From Candidatus Woesearchaeota archaeon (lineage in GTDB: Archaea; Nanobdellota; Nanobdellia; Woesearchaeales; BM511): a stretch of 47,101 bases of DNA. The notes under the pieces are model-generated. The model saw only the letters and a program-made list of their open reading frames with translations. It was not told the DNA's origin and did not search any database. The translations under genes were made by a program, and so were the position numbers. Shown here piece by piece: positions 14,950 through 22,588 of the stretch. The stretch lies in assembly GCA_002867475.1 (NCBI GenBank), contig PKTL01000039.1, positions 1-47,101 on the forward strand, read 5' to 3'. Numbering within the stretch: the first letter of the stretch is position 1; each line of letters starts with the position of its first letter.

Positions 14950-17370
14950 ATGGATAAAGAAAACGCATTCATTCTATGGTTTGATCAATTAGGAATTGAA
15001 GATGTAGGTCTCGTCGGTGGAAAGAACGCGAGCCTAGGAGAAATGTATAGAAATTTAGTACCGAAAGGAGTAAAGATACCAAATGGTTTTGCAGTAACAT
15101 CATACGCATACCACTATCTTCTTGATCACGCAGGAATAAGGGATGATATCCAAAGGATTCTTTCAGACCTAGACACAACAGACATGGATAACCTTGCGGA
15201 AAGAGGTCATAAAGTAAGAGAAACAATACGAAACGCAAATTTTCCTCAAGAATTACAAGATCAGATAGTAAAATCATATTATGACCTTTCATCTCAATAT
15301 GGAGAAAACACTGATGTAGCTGTACGAAGCAGTGCAACAGCAGAAGATCTGCCAGACGCAAGCTTCGCAGGACAGCAAGAAACATATTTGAATATCAAAG
15401 GACCCGAACAATTAATCGATGCATGTAAGAGATGCTTCGCAAGTCTTTTCACAAACAGAGCGATAAGCTATAGAGTAGACAAGAACTTTGATCATTTTTC
15501 AATAGGACTCTCAATAGGAGTTCAAAAAATGGTAAGAAGCGATAAAGCATGCAGTGGGGTTATGTTCTCACTCGATACTGAATCAGGATTCAAAGATGTA
15601 GCATTCATAACAGGCGCATATGGTCTTGGAGAAACAGTTGTTCAAGGAGCAGTAAATCCTGATGAATATTATGTATTCAAACCAACATTAAAACAAGGAA
15701 AAAGACCTATAATCCAAAAGAAAGTAGGAAGCAAACAGATTAAGATGATCTATTCAACGGATGGGGGAAAAAGTCCAACAAAAACCGTGAATGTTGATCC
15801 TGAAGAACAGAAAAAATATGTGTGCACAGATGATGAACTACTAACTCTTGCAAGCTGGGCATCCACAATAGAAGATCATTATTCAGAAAAAGCAGGATAT
15901 CATAAGCCGATGGATATGGAATGGGCAAAAGATGGTGTAACTGGAGACTTATTCATAGTTCAAGCAAGACCTGAAACAGTCCATTCAAGAAAAGATGCTA
16001 ACGTTCTCAAGAAATATGTGATGAAAGAACAAGGCAAAACAATTATCGAAGGAAAATCTATTGGTGAAAAGATAGGTTGTGGTGAAGTCAACGTAATAAA
16101 AGATGTTCATGACATAAACAAGTTCAAGGAAGGACAAGTACTAGTAACAGACATGACAGACCCTGACTGGGAACCTATAATGAAAATAGCAAGCGCGATT
16201 GTTACAAACAGAGGTGGAAGAACCTGTCACGCAGCAATCATAAGCAGAGAACTAGGAATCCCTTGTGTTGTAGGAACATTGAATGGAACAGAAAAACTTG
16301 TGTCAGCACATGAGATAACAGTTGACTGCAGTCAAGGAGACACAGGATATGTTTACAGTGGAAGGCTCCATTATGAGATAGAAGAACATAATCTGGATAA
16401 TCTTCCAGCAACACACACAAAGATAACAATGAATATCGCTCAACCAGACCAAGCATTCGAGCAAAGCTTTATACCTAATGATGGTGTTGGTTTGATGAGA
16501 GAAGAATTTGTAATAAACAGCCATATAAAAGTGCATCAAAGAGCACTGATGGAATACAATAAGCTAACAGATAAGGCAGTGATAGAAAAAATTGATGAGC
16601 TTACCTATAACTATCCAGATAAGAAGCAATTCTTCGTAGATAAACTTGCAGAAGGAGTAGCAATGATTGCAGCTGCTTTCTACCCGAAAAAAGTTATTGT
16701 AAGATTATCAGACTTCAAGAGCAATGAATATGCTAACCTTATTGGTGGAAAGCTTTTCGAACCAGTTGAAGATAATCCTATGATAGGTTGGAGAGGAGCA
16801 TCAAGGTACTATGATGATAATTACAAGCAAGGTTTCGCACTTGAATGCGTAGCATTAAAAAAAGTTAGAGAAGAATTCGGCCTTACAAACTTACAGATAA
16901 TGATACCTTTTTGTAGAACTGTAGATGAAGGAAAAAAGGTTCTAGCAGTAATGGAAGAAAATAATCTAAGGAAGGGCGAAAACGGTCTAGAAGTATATGT
17001 GATGTGTGAGATACCTTCCAACGTCCTTCTAGCTGAAGAATTCTTAGAGCTATTTGACGGATTTAGCATAGGATCAAATGACCTTACTCAATTAACACTT
17101 GGTTTGGATAGGGATTCAGAACTAGTTGCACATGTTTACGATGAACGAAATCCTGCAGTAAAGAAGTTAATAAAAAATGTGATTGAAATTGCTAATAGTA
17201 AAGGAAAATATATAGGTATCTGTGGACAAGCACCAAGTGACTATGAAGACTTCGCACAATTCTTAGTTGAATGTGGTATCCAAGCGATAAGCCTTAACCC
17301 TGACACTGTTATCAAAACAAGATTGAAAATTGCAGAAAAAGAGCAGGAATTAGGAATAAATCCAAATTAA
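14950..17370 (+). CDS. ppsA: Phosphoenolpyruvate synthase
   Basis: Pyruvate, water dikinase: ATP + pyruvate + water to PEP + AMP + phosphate, the entry to gluconeogenesis (or run in reverse in some archaea). Domains in order: N-terminal ATP-grasp (VGGKNASLGEMY, AVRSSATAEDLPDASFAGQQETYLN), the swivelling phosphohistidine domain with GGRTCHAAIISRELGIPCVVG (H427), and the C-terminal PEP/pyruvate barrel (GLMREEF, PMIGWRGASRY, IMIPFCRT, GSNDLTQLTLGLDRDS). At 806 residues it is full length. It is the only central carbon enzyme in the window. Confidence 0.98.
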   Translation: MDKENAFILWFDQLGIEDVGLVGGKNASLGEMYRNLVPKGVKIPNGFAVTSYAYHYLLDHAGIRDDIQRILSDLDTTDMDNLAERGHKVRETIRNANFPQELQDQIVKSYYDLSSQYGENTDVAVRSSATAEDLPDASFAGQQETYLNIKGPEQLIDACKRCFASLFTNRAISYRVDKNFDHFSIGLSIGVQKMVRSDKACSGVMFSLDTESGFKDVAFITGAYGLGETVVQGAVNPDEYYVFKPTLKQGKRPIIQKKVGSKQIKMIYSTDGGKSPTKTVNVDPEEQKKYVCTDDELLTLASWASTIEDHYSEKAGYHKPMDMEWAKDGVTGDLFIVQARPETVHSRKDANVLKKYVMKEQGKTIIEGKSIGEKIGCGEVNVIKDVHDINKFKEGQVLVTDMTDPDWEPIMKIASAIVTNRGGRTCHAAIISRELGIPCVVGTLNGTEKLVSAHEITVDCSQGDTGYVYSGRLHYEIEEHNLDNLPATHTKITMNIAQPDQAFEQSFIPNDGVGLMREEFVINSHIKVHQRALMEYNKLTDKAVIEKIDELTYNYPDKKQFFVDKLAEGVAMIAAAFYPKKVIVRLSDFKSNEYANLIGGKLFEPVEDNPMIGWRGASRYYDDNYKQGFALECVALKKVREEFGLTNLQIMIPFCRTVDEGKKVLAVMEENNLRKGENGLEVYVMCEIPSNVLLAEEFLELFDGFSIGSNDLTQLTLGLDRDSELVAHVYDERNPAVKKLIKNVIEIANSKGKYIGICGQAPSDYEDFAQFLVECGIQAISLNPDTVIKTRLKIAEKEQELGINPN

Positions 17371-17388
17371 AACTGAATTGAGATCGAA

Positions 17389-18567
17389 ATGTCTGAGCTA
17401 ATATACTTGACCTACATCGCTGTACTATTAGTGTTTGGTGTAATGGCAAGTGTGGTAAGCAACAGACTTAAGATCTCAAAATATGTTTTTCTTCTTTTTT
17501 TTGGTATAATACTTGGGAACATCAAGTATGGGGGTGTTCCAGTAATAGATTTTTCAAGCACCACTTTTTTGCTTAGTATTTCAACTCTTGCACTGGTCAT
17601 GGTTGTTTTCGATGGAAGCAGCCGTTTTAAATTAAAAGAGCTTGATCATTTTTATGGAGAAGCGCTTAGGCTCGCTATAATATTTTTAGGGTTGTCGATT
17701 TTCATAATAAGTCCTTTAACATATAATTTATTTGGGCTTAATAACATTCTTGCAGCAGTTTTTTTTGCAATAATAATAAGTGGCACAGATCCAACAAGTA
17801 TGTTTGGACTATTTAAGGATAAGACCAATAAGGTTGCAAAGATGATGGAAGTCGAAAGCGTTCTTAACACGCCAATAATAGTTGTTCTTAGCTTTATAGT
17901 TTTAGATATGATCGATATCGGTTTTAATATAGAATCTATCTTACAGCAAAGCACACCTTTATTCTTACAAGTAACTGTTGGTATTGGTACAGGTATGGTT
18001 GTTGGTATAATATTTTTCAAGCAGATGAGAAGGTATTATAATGAGCAGATAAGTCCTTTAGCACTTATCGCTGCAGGTCTTGTAACATATCTTTTAGCAG
18101 AGAACATGGATGGAAATGGTGTTTTAGCAGTGGCAACTCTTGGACTTTTCTTTGGAAACGTTTACATAAAGAAAAAAGATCAATTACAGGAATTTTCAAG
18201 TACATTTGGACGAACACTTGAAATACTAGTATTCATGATGATAGGTATAATGATTGACATAAGCTTTGAACCAATATTCTTGCTTAAATCACTTATATTA
18301 TTCATATTTATCTTACTTGTTAGGTATGTGGCGATAAGGATAGCATTTTTCCATGATGGATTCAATAATAAGGAAAAATTCTTCATGGCACTAAATATAC
18401 CCAAAGGAATAACTATAGCAGTGATAGTATTTAGTGCTGCAATAATTTCTATGGATGTATTGAAAACAGTTCTAGATCTTACAATACTCATAATGATATA
18501 TAGCTTAATTCTTAGTAGCATAATGGCAAGGTATAGTCAATCATTTATTAGGATCAAAGTTGAATAA
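17389..18567 (+). CDS. Na+/H+ antiporter, CPA1 family
   Basis: A polytopic protein with about 12 membrane helices and the CPA1/NhaP fingerprints: FDGSSRFKLKEL in the early helix region, the conserved ISGTDPTSMFGLF ion-binding motif (the ND/TDP helix), and a late FMALNIPKGITIAVIVFSA. It probably exchanges Na+ for H+ to control pH and sodium. The length of 392 residues covers the membrane domain only, with no large C-terminal regulatory domain. It starts 18 nt after ppsA and may be co-transcribed with it. Confidence 0.92.
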   Translation: MSELIYLTYIAVLLVFGVMASVVSNRLKISKYVFLLFFGIILGNIKYGGVPVIDFSSTTFLLSISTLALVMVVFDGSSRFKLKELDHFYGEALRLAIIFLGLSIFIISPLTYNLFGLNNILAAVFFAIIISGTDPTSMFGLFKDKTNKVAKMMEVESVLNTPIIVVLSFIVLDMIDIGFNIESILQQSTPLFLQVTVGIGTGMVVGIIFFKQMRRYYNEQISPLALIAAGLVTYLLAENMDGNGVLAVATLGLFFGNVYIKKKDQLQEFSSTFGRTLEILVFMMIGIMIDISFEPIFLLKSLILFIFILLVRYVAIRIAFFHDGFNNKEKFFMALNIPKGITIAVIVFSAAIISMDVLKTVLDLTILIMIYSLILSSIMARYSQSFIRIKVE

Positions 18568-18618
18568 ATATATTCTAAAACAAAAGCTTTTTTAAAGAGA
18601 GGCAGAAAATATATTATT

Positions 18619-19374
18619 ATGGATGGGATAAAAAGATTCTGGAAGAATCTAGTCAAGTTCTGGGATTTCATATGGAATGATGATTCAGCACTAAGTTGGG
18701 TACTAAATATTATTGTTGCAGTGATATTGATAAAATTTATAGTGTATCCTGGACTTGGAGTCCTTCTTGGAACACCATACCCTATAGTTGCAGTAGTAAG
18801 CGGAAGCATGGAACATGGATACGCGCCAGAAATAAGCAATTATGGCGGGTATATCGAAAGCGACACCCAAATACAATACAAATTGTGCGATGGCACAAAA
18901 ATGGTTGATAAGAGCTTGATAAATCTAAGAGAATTTGTACCTTTTACGACTTTTTGGAGTGTTTGTGGAGAATACTATGAAGATAGGGGGATAGAAAAAG
19001 AAGAATTTGAAACATTCCCATACAAGAATGGATTCAACACAGGAGATATAATGATTCTGTATGGTTCAAAAGCAGAAAATATAAAAATAGGTGATATAAT
19101 CGTTTTTCAAGGTGCGAGGGTAAATCCTAAACCAGATCCAATAATCCACAGGGTGATAAGCATAAAAAATGGCTCATCAGGATACGTTTTTGGAACCAAA
19201 GGAGACCACAATCATGACACCATAAATAAATGCAATAACAACAGGGATTGCATATATGAATCCGACATTTGGGAATCACAAGTAATCGCTAAAGCGGTGA
19301 TAAGAATTCCATATTTAGGATATATCAAAATCGGAGCTTTTAATCTTTTTACAAAAGTACAAGAGCTATTATAG
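18619..19374 (+). CDS. Signal peptidase I, archaeal/ER type
   Basis: Type I signal peptidase (S26B, Sec11-like) that cuts signal peptides from Sec-exported proteins. There is one N-terminal membrane helix (LNIIVAVILIKFIVYPGLGVLL), then VVSGSMEH with catalytic Ser63, IIHRVISIKN with His177 in place of the bacterial Lys, and TKGDHNHD with the Asp residues. Between Ser63 and the GDIMILYG strand lies an insert of about 75 residues containing two Cys (LCDGTK, VCGEYY), which may form an extracellular disulfide cap. TTTTTAAA at 18589-18596 is centred 26.5 nt before the ATG, so the message should be leaderless. tfs follows. Confidence 0.92.
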   Translation: MDGIKRFWKNLVKFWDFIWNDDSALSWVLNIIVAVILIKFIVYPGLGVLLGTPYPIVAVVSGSMEHGYAPEISNYGGYIESDTQIQYKLCDGTKMVDKSLINLREFVPFTTFWSVCGEYYEDRGIEKEEFETFPYKNGFNTGDIMILYGSKAENIKIGDIIVFQGARVNPKPDPIIHRVISIKNGSSGYVFGTKGDHNHDTINKCNNNRDCIYESDIWESQVIAKAVIRIPYLGYIKIGAFNLFTKVQELL

Positions 19375-19436
19375 GAGGAATAATACAATGAATTTAAAAA
19401 CAAATTCAAGCAGATTCCTCCAAGGAGGAATATAAA
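19373..19436 (+). promoter_or_regulatory. tfs leader with duplicated SD and a shared anti-SD arm
   Basis: GGAGGAAT occurs twice, at 19374-19381 and 19424-19431, and its exact complement ATTCCTCC lies at 19414-19421. The complement can pair with either copy: with the second it makes an 8-bp hairpin hiding the tfs ribosome binding site; with the first it would free tfs and close a 15-codon leader ORF. A further hairpin GAATTT/AAATTC (19390-19407) covers the leader start codon. This is the architecture of a translational switch. Confidence 0.6.
19388..19435 (+). CDS. Possible 15-codon leader peptide upstream of tfs
   Basis: ATG at 19388 follows AGGAGGAA with normal spacing and reads MNLKTNSSRFLQGGI then TAA, ending 1 nt before the tfs ATG. 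Ribosomes on it would melt the hairpin that hides the tfs ribosome binding site. Its composition shows no obvious attenuator-like codon run. Coding is inferred only from start, SD and position. Confidence 0.4.
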   Translation: MNLKTNSSRFLQGGI

Positions 19437-19751
19437 ATGATGTTTTGTCCAAAATGCAAAAGTTTAATGATGCCAAAAAAAGAAGGTGAAAAAGTACTTA
19501 TGGCATGTTCATGCGGGTATACAAATAAGAAAGCAGAAACAACAACTCTAAAAGAAGAAATGAAAGAAACTGAAGACATTCAAGTTGTAAGTGATGAACC
19601 TGACAATCTTCCTTTAACAGAAGCAGAATGTGAAAAATGCGGGCATGGCAAAGCATACTGGTGGGTACAGCAAACAAGAGCGAGCGACGAACCAGAAACC
19701 AAATTCTTGAAATGTGAAAAGTGCAAGTATACATGGAGAGATTACGACTAA
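19437..19751 (+). CDS. tfs: Transcription factor S (TFIIS/Rpb9-like)
   Basis: TFS stimulates RNA cleavage in backtracked archaeal RNA polymerase. It has an N-terminal zinc ribbon (FCPKCKSLMMPKKEG, then CSCGY), a ~40-residue linker, and a C-terminal TFIIS-type ribbon (AECEKCGHGKAYWWVQQTRA, SDEPETKFLKCEKCKYTWRD). The acidic DE pair in RASDEPET is the cleavage-stimulating tip, so this is an active TFS rather than a degenerate paralogue. 104 residues is normal. A second ATG follows directly at 19440. Its ribosome binding site sits in a perfect hairpin described separately. Confidence 0.96.
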   Translation: MMFCPKCKSLMMPKKEGEKVLMACSCGYTNKKAETTTLKEEMKETEDIQVVSDEPDNLPLTEAECEKCGHGKAYWWVQQTRASDEPETKFLKCEKCKYTWRDYD

Positions 19752-19764
19752 ACATATTGATATA

Positions 19765-20103
19765 ATGAAATATCTATATCAATTATCAAGATCATCAAAT
19801 CTATCAGGTTTAGAAGGAGTTTCAACAGATATAACTTCTTTGATGAAAGAAAAGTATAAGACACCTTGCGAAGTTTCAGATAATTTTTTATCAAGAGGAA
19901 GTTCTACTAAAATGTCTTCTTTAAGATATAGGCTTGATAATATCTCTCAATTAAATATCGTCTCTCTTTCTGATGAAGCATCTATCTTCAATCTTGAGAT
20001 GATGATATCTGGAAATGATAAAATTGTTGAAAATCTATCTTATGAACTAGATTTGATTCTAGATTCAAAAAAATACACCTATAGTAAATCTTTATTTGAA
20101 TGA
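19765..20103 (+). CDS. Hypothetical protein, 112 aa
   Basis: No family recognised. It is mostly helical and polar, rich in Ser, Leu and Asp (LYQLSRSSNLSGLEGVSTDI, SLRYRLDNISQLNIVSLSDE). The pattern of a short N-terminal helical region with a regular middle could be a winged-helix-like fold, but no motif proves it. The track start at 19714 lies inside tfs; ATG 19765, 13 nt after the tfs stop, is more likely. No clear ribosome binding site. Confidence 0.55.
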   Translation: MKYLYQLSRSSNLSGLEGVSTDITSLMKEKYKTPCEVSDNFLSRGSSTKMSSLRYRLDNISQLNIVSLSDEASIFNLEMMISGNDKIVENLSYELDLILDSKKYTYSKSLFE

Positions 20104-20166
20104 GTCTATAAATTTTTTATTTAATGAAATAGTTACTTTTTTATATTAAATTTCTATTCTTATATC

Positions 20167-20658
20167 ATGCAAAAAGAATCATTAAATGAAATACATGAGA
20201 AATATCTTATAAAAAATTTAGGTTATGTTCCACCAAAAAACCAGATAGAAAATATTAATAAAAATGGTTGGGCATCAGTAGGTTACGAATCTTTAGCATT
20301 TTTTTTAGATATGGCATCAAATTGTGATTTTGAATTTGAGAATATAGAGTCAAAAACTCTAAATGAGGGTCCTATGATGCCTCACACTTTAAAAAATGAT
20401 AATGTGTCTATATATGAAGCATTTATAGTAGAAGGATTTGCAAAAAAAGATTATATCAAAATATTCACTGTAGGGAGAGATATATATGATAGACCAGAAA
20501 CTGTAGATGATATTGATGATCCAAAATTTCGTAGAACAATCCATGTTGGTTTAGAACTAAAAGGACGAAAAGATAAGCTTCAATTCTTCAAATCAATGCT
20601 AGATGACTATATTAAGGAAATGGGTTTTTTAAGTGTTGAATATGAAAAGCTTAATTGA
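20167..20658 (+). CDS. Hypothetical protein, 163 aa
   Basis: An unrecognised soluble, acidic protein. The first third is helical, followed by probable beta strands (IYEAFIVEGFAKKDYIKIF, RRTIHVGLELKG), and a C-terminal helix (LQFFKSMLDDYIKEMGF). There is no signal peptide, membrane helix or Cys cluster. A T-rich TATA-like element (TTTTTTATATT) ends about 20-27 nt before the ATG, with no ribosome binding site, so it is likely leaderless. Its stop codon abuts the DUF167 gene. Confidence 0.6.
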   Translation: MQKESLNEIHEKYLIKNLGYVPPKNQIENINKNGWASVGYESLAFFLDMASNCDFEFENIESKTLNEGPMMPHTLKNDNVSIYEAFIVEGFAKKDYIKIFTVGRDIYDRPETVDDIDDPKFRRTIHVGLELKGRKDKLQFFKSMLDDYIKEMGFLSVEYEKLN

Positions 20659-20663
20659 AAAAG

Positions 20664-20906
20664 ATGGAATCTGATTTCTCAAAAAAGACCCATATAAAAC
20701 TTTTTGTCAAGACTAATAGTCCAAAAACTGAAATAATAGGATATAATGAAGCTAAAAAAGGATATAAGATCAATGTAAAAGCACAACCTATAGAAGGAAA
20801 AGCCAACATTGAAATAATAAAACATTTTCGAAAAAAATACAAGCTTAGTGTTGAAATAATAAGTGGTTCTACAAGCAAAGAAAAACTATTGAAAATATTA
20901 TCTTAA
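20664..20906 (+). CDS. DUF167 / YggU family protein
   Basis: A small conserved protein of the DUF167 (UPF0235, YggU) family, whose function is not settled. The fold signature is visible: KLFVKTNSPKTEIIG at the start, YKINVKAQPIEGKANIEIIK with the near-invariant EGKAN, and VEIISGSTSKEKLLKI at the end. The track starts at TTG 20655, overlapping the previous stop; ATG 20664 gives 80 residues and is a cleaner start, but either is possible. It overlaps the 3' end of the convergent dCMP deaminase gene by 4 nt. Confidence 0.85.
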   Translation: MESDFSKKTHIKLFVKTNSPKTEIIGYNEAKKGYKINVKAQPIEGKANIEIIKHFRKKYKLSVEIISGSTSKEKLLKILS

Positions 20907-21457
20907 TTTTTTAGATAATATTCTTCATTCAAACTTTTTAGTTTCTCTAAGAAATCAAAATCATCAATGTGCAAATCATAGAAATAATCAAGACGGACAT
21001 TACAATCATTTAACATGTTCTCAACAGCTCTGTTTCGCTTGATATGAGTGTCTGTTGTTTCTTTCTTTGTCAAGTAAACGACACGTTTGATACCAACCTG
21101 AATTATAGCTTGAGCACAAACATTACAAGGATACTGAGTAACATAGATAGTTCCACCTTTAAGATTATGAGTCATTGCATTGTAGATGGCATTTTTTTCA
21201 GCGTGAACAACATAAGTATGACGACTGTTTTCAAGATCGTCATCATCATCACTCCAATACTGCTTCTTATTATCATCAAGACCTCTTGGAAGTCCATTAT
21301 AACCTATACCAACAATTTTTTTCTCATTATCAGAAATGCAAGCACCATTACTGGTGTGCTTATCCTTGCTTCTAAAACTGCTAAGAATAGCAACACTCAT
21401 AAAATAAGTATCCCAACTCATATACTTGTCTTTTTTTACAACTGGCACCTTCCCCAT
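20903..21457 (-). CDS. dCMP deaminase
   Basis: Zinc-dependent deaminase turning dCMP into dUMP, the substrate of thymidylate synthase encoded 1.1 kb away. Motifs are HTYVVHAEKNAI (zinc His and catalytic Glu) and TQYPCNVCAQAIIQVGIKRVVYL (zinc Cys pair), plus GYNGLPRG near the N-terminus, as in the eukaryotic DCTD type. An acidic insert (YWSDDDDDLENS) precedes the HAE motif. CTTAAATA (minus strand, 21487-21480) is centred 26.5 nt before the ATG, so it has its own leaderless promoter between itself and the upstream kinase gene. 184 residues. Confidence 0.92.
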   Translation of the reverse strand: MGKVPVVKKDKYMSWDTYFMSVAILSSFRSKDKHTSNGACISDNEKKIVGIGYNGLPRGLDDNKKQYWSDDDDDLENSRHTYVVHAEKNAIYNAMTHNLKGGTIYVTQYPCNVCAQAIIQVGIKRVVYLTKKETTDTHIKRNRAVENMLNDCNVRLDYFYDLHIDDFDFLEKLKSLNEEYYLKN

Positions 21458-21493
21458 ACATTAAAAAAAATATTTATTATATTTAAGCCTTAC

Positions 21494-22021
21494 TCATAGG
21501 ATTTTTAGAATTTTTTCTCTTAATTCATCAATTGTTCCGTCATTTCTAATCTCAATATCAGCAAGATCTATAGTGTTATTTAATTGTTGATTATTATCAT
21601 TATTCTCCTTATCGAGCTGTTTCAATAATTCAGCTAAAGTTTTAGGATCATTTTCCCTATTTCTTGCTTGTATCCTTCTCAAGCAAACCTTTAAAGGAGC
21701 AGTCACTCGTAAAAGTTTAAAATCAGGAAAATTTTCTTTCAATATCTCAATCTCTTTAGGATGTCTTATGCTGTCAATGATGAAATCCTTGTTTGGGTCT
21801 ATTTTTTCACTTAGCATCTTAGCAAGAACACCTGGACCACCTTTCTCTCTCAATTCCTTAGCGAAACTTGTAAGATTCTCCCTAGTGATATCTGAACCCT
21901 TCTTTTTTAATTCTTCACGAATCACATCGCTAAGACTTGTGTAAATGAAACCCTTTTCTTTCAATATATCTGCAACAGTTCCTTTCCCAGCACCAATGAT
22001 TCCAGTAAGTCCAATAATCAT
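21494..22021 (-). CDS. P-loop nucleotide kinase-like protein
   Basis: A small kinase with an intact Walker A (GLTGIIGAGKGTVADIL) followed by GFIYTSLSDVIREELKKKG, resembling the dephospho-CoA/nucleoside monophosphate kinase superfamily. Further along are DSIRHPKEIEIL, typical of proteins annotated as AAA-family or UPF0200-like kinases, and an Arg-rich lid (VCLRRIQARNREND). Beside dCMP deaminase and ThyA, a deoxynucleotide kinase role is plausible, but the substrate cannot be read from sequence. It is transcribed leftward from the symmetric TATA box at 22044-22051, predicted leaderless. Confidence 0.75.
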   Translation of the reverse strand: MIIGLTGIIGAGKGTVADILKEKGFIYTSLSDVIREELKKKGSDITRENLTSFAKELREKGGPGVLAKMLSEKIDPNKDFIIDSIRHPKEIEILKENFPDFKLLRVTAPLKVCLRRIQARNRENDPKTLAELLKQLDKENNDNNQQLNNTIDLADIEIRNDGTIDELREKILKIL

Positions 22022-22043
22022 AATTTTGTCTGATTCAACAAGA

Positions 22044-22051
22044 TTTATAAA
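22044..22051. promoter_or_regulatory. Single palindromic TATA box serving two divergent genes
   Basis: TTTATAAA is its own reverse complement. Its midpoint, 22047.5, is exactly 26.5 nt from the start codons of both the leftward kinase gene (22021) and the rightward membrane-protein gene (22074). The whole divergent intergenic region is only 52 nt. The same 26.5-nt spacing recurs at many other genes here, which supports use in both directions. Confidence 0.7.
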
Positions 22052-22073
22052 AGTATCTTACTATTTTAAAATC

Positions 22074-22529
22074 ATGGAAAATAAGTTTGATGAAGTCTTT
22101 TTTGCAATCCTAAAAAATATCATGTCTTTTATCAGATCTTATTTTGTATATGTTGGTATAGCTGTAGTTGGTTTAGGCATATCTCTACCTATCTATGTTC
22201 TATTTTTCCCAAGCACACCAGAAGGATGGACATCATTTGACAATCTAACAAGGCTTTACTTCGGTAAATATATGTTTTATGTACCTATAATAATTTTTTT
22301 GCTAGAATCTATAACTTTAAAAATCTACAAAAAGTCCGATGAGCTAAAAGTTGTGATGATACTTCATACAATACTTTTGACATTAATCCTTATAGCTATG
22401 ATAATTCTTTCAATAATATTAAGAGGATTTTCTTTTGACAACATCGGTGGTGCATCAATAATATATGCCTTTTTTGCATCTTTTATGATATTTATATCAA
22501 GATTTAACCATGTTAAAATAGAGATATGA
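22074..22529 (+). CDS. Small polytopic membrane protein
   Basis: No family recognised. Four likely membrane helices: FVYVGIAVVGLGISLPIYVLFF, YMFYVPIIIFLLESI, VVMILHTILLTLILIAMIIL and ASIIYAFFASFMIFI. The N-terminus is short and cytoplasmic-looking. The track start at 21945 lies inside the opposite-strand kinase gene; ATG 22074 is placed exactly by the shared TATA box and gives 151 residues. Transport or structural role unknown. Confidence 0.68.
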   Translation: MENKFDEVFFAILKNIMSFIRSYFVYVGIAVVGLGISLPIYVLFFPSTPEGWTSFDNLTRLYFGKYMFYVPIIIFLLESITLKIYKKSDELKVVMILHTILLTLILIAMIILSIILRGFSFDNIGGASIIYAFFASFMIFISRFNHVKIEI

Positions 22530-22588
22530 ATTAAACTACCAAAAACAATATAAATAAAGAGATTTGTGATTTTTATAGGTGGGGTCAA

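Noticed and set aside
14969-15385. 138-aa minus-strand ORF inside ppsA
   Set aside because: Antisense shadow of a full-length conserved enzyme; Leu-rich composition comes from the complementary reading frame.
21945-22073. N-terminal extension of the 22074 membrane protein
   Set aside because: The extra 43 residues are antisense to the kinase gene and upstream of the TATA box that fixes the start at 22074.
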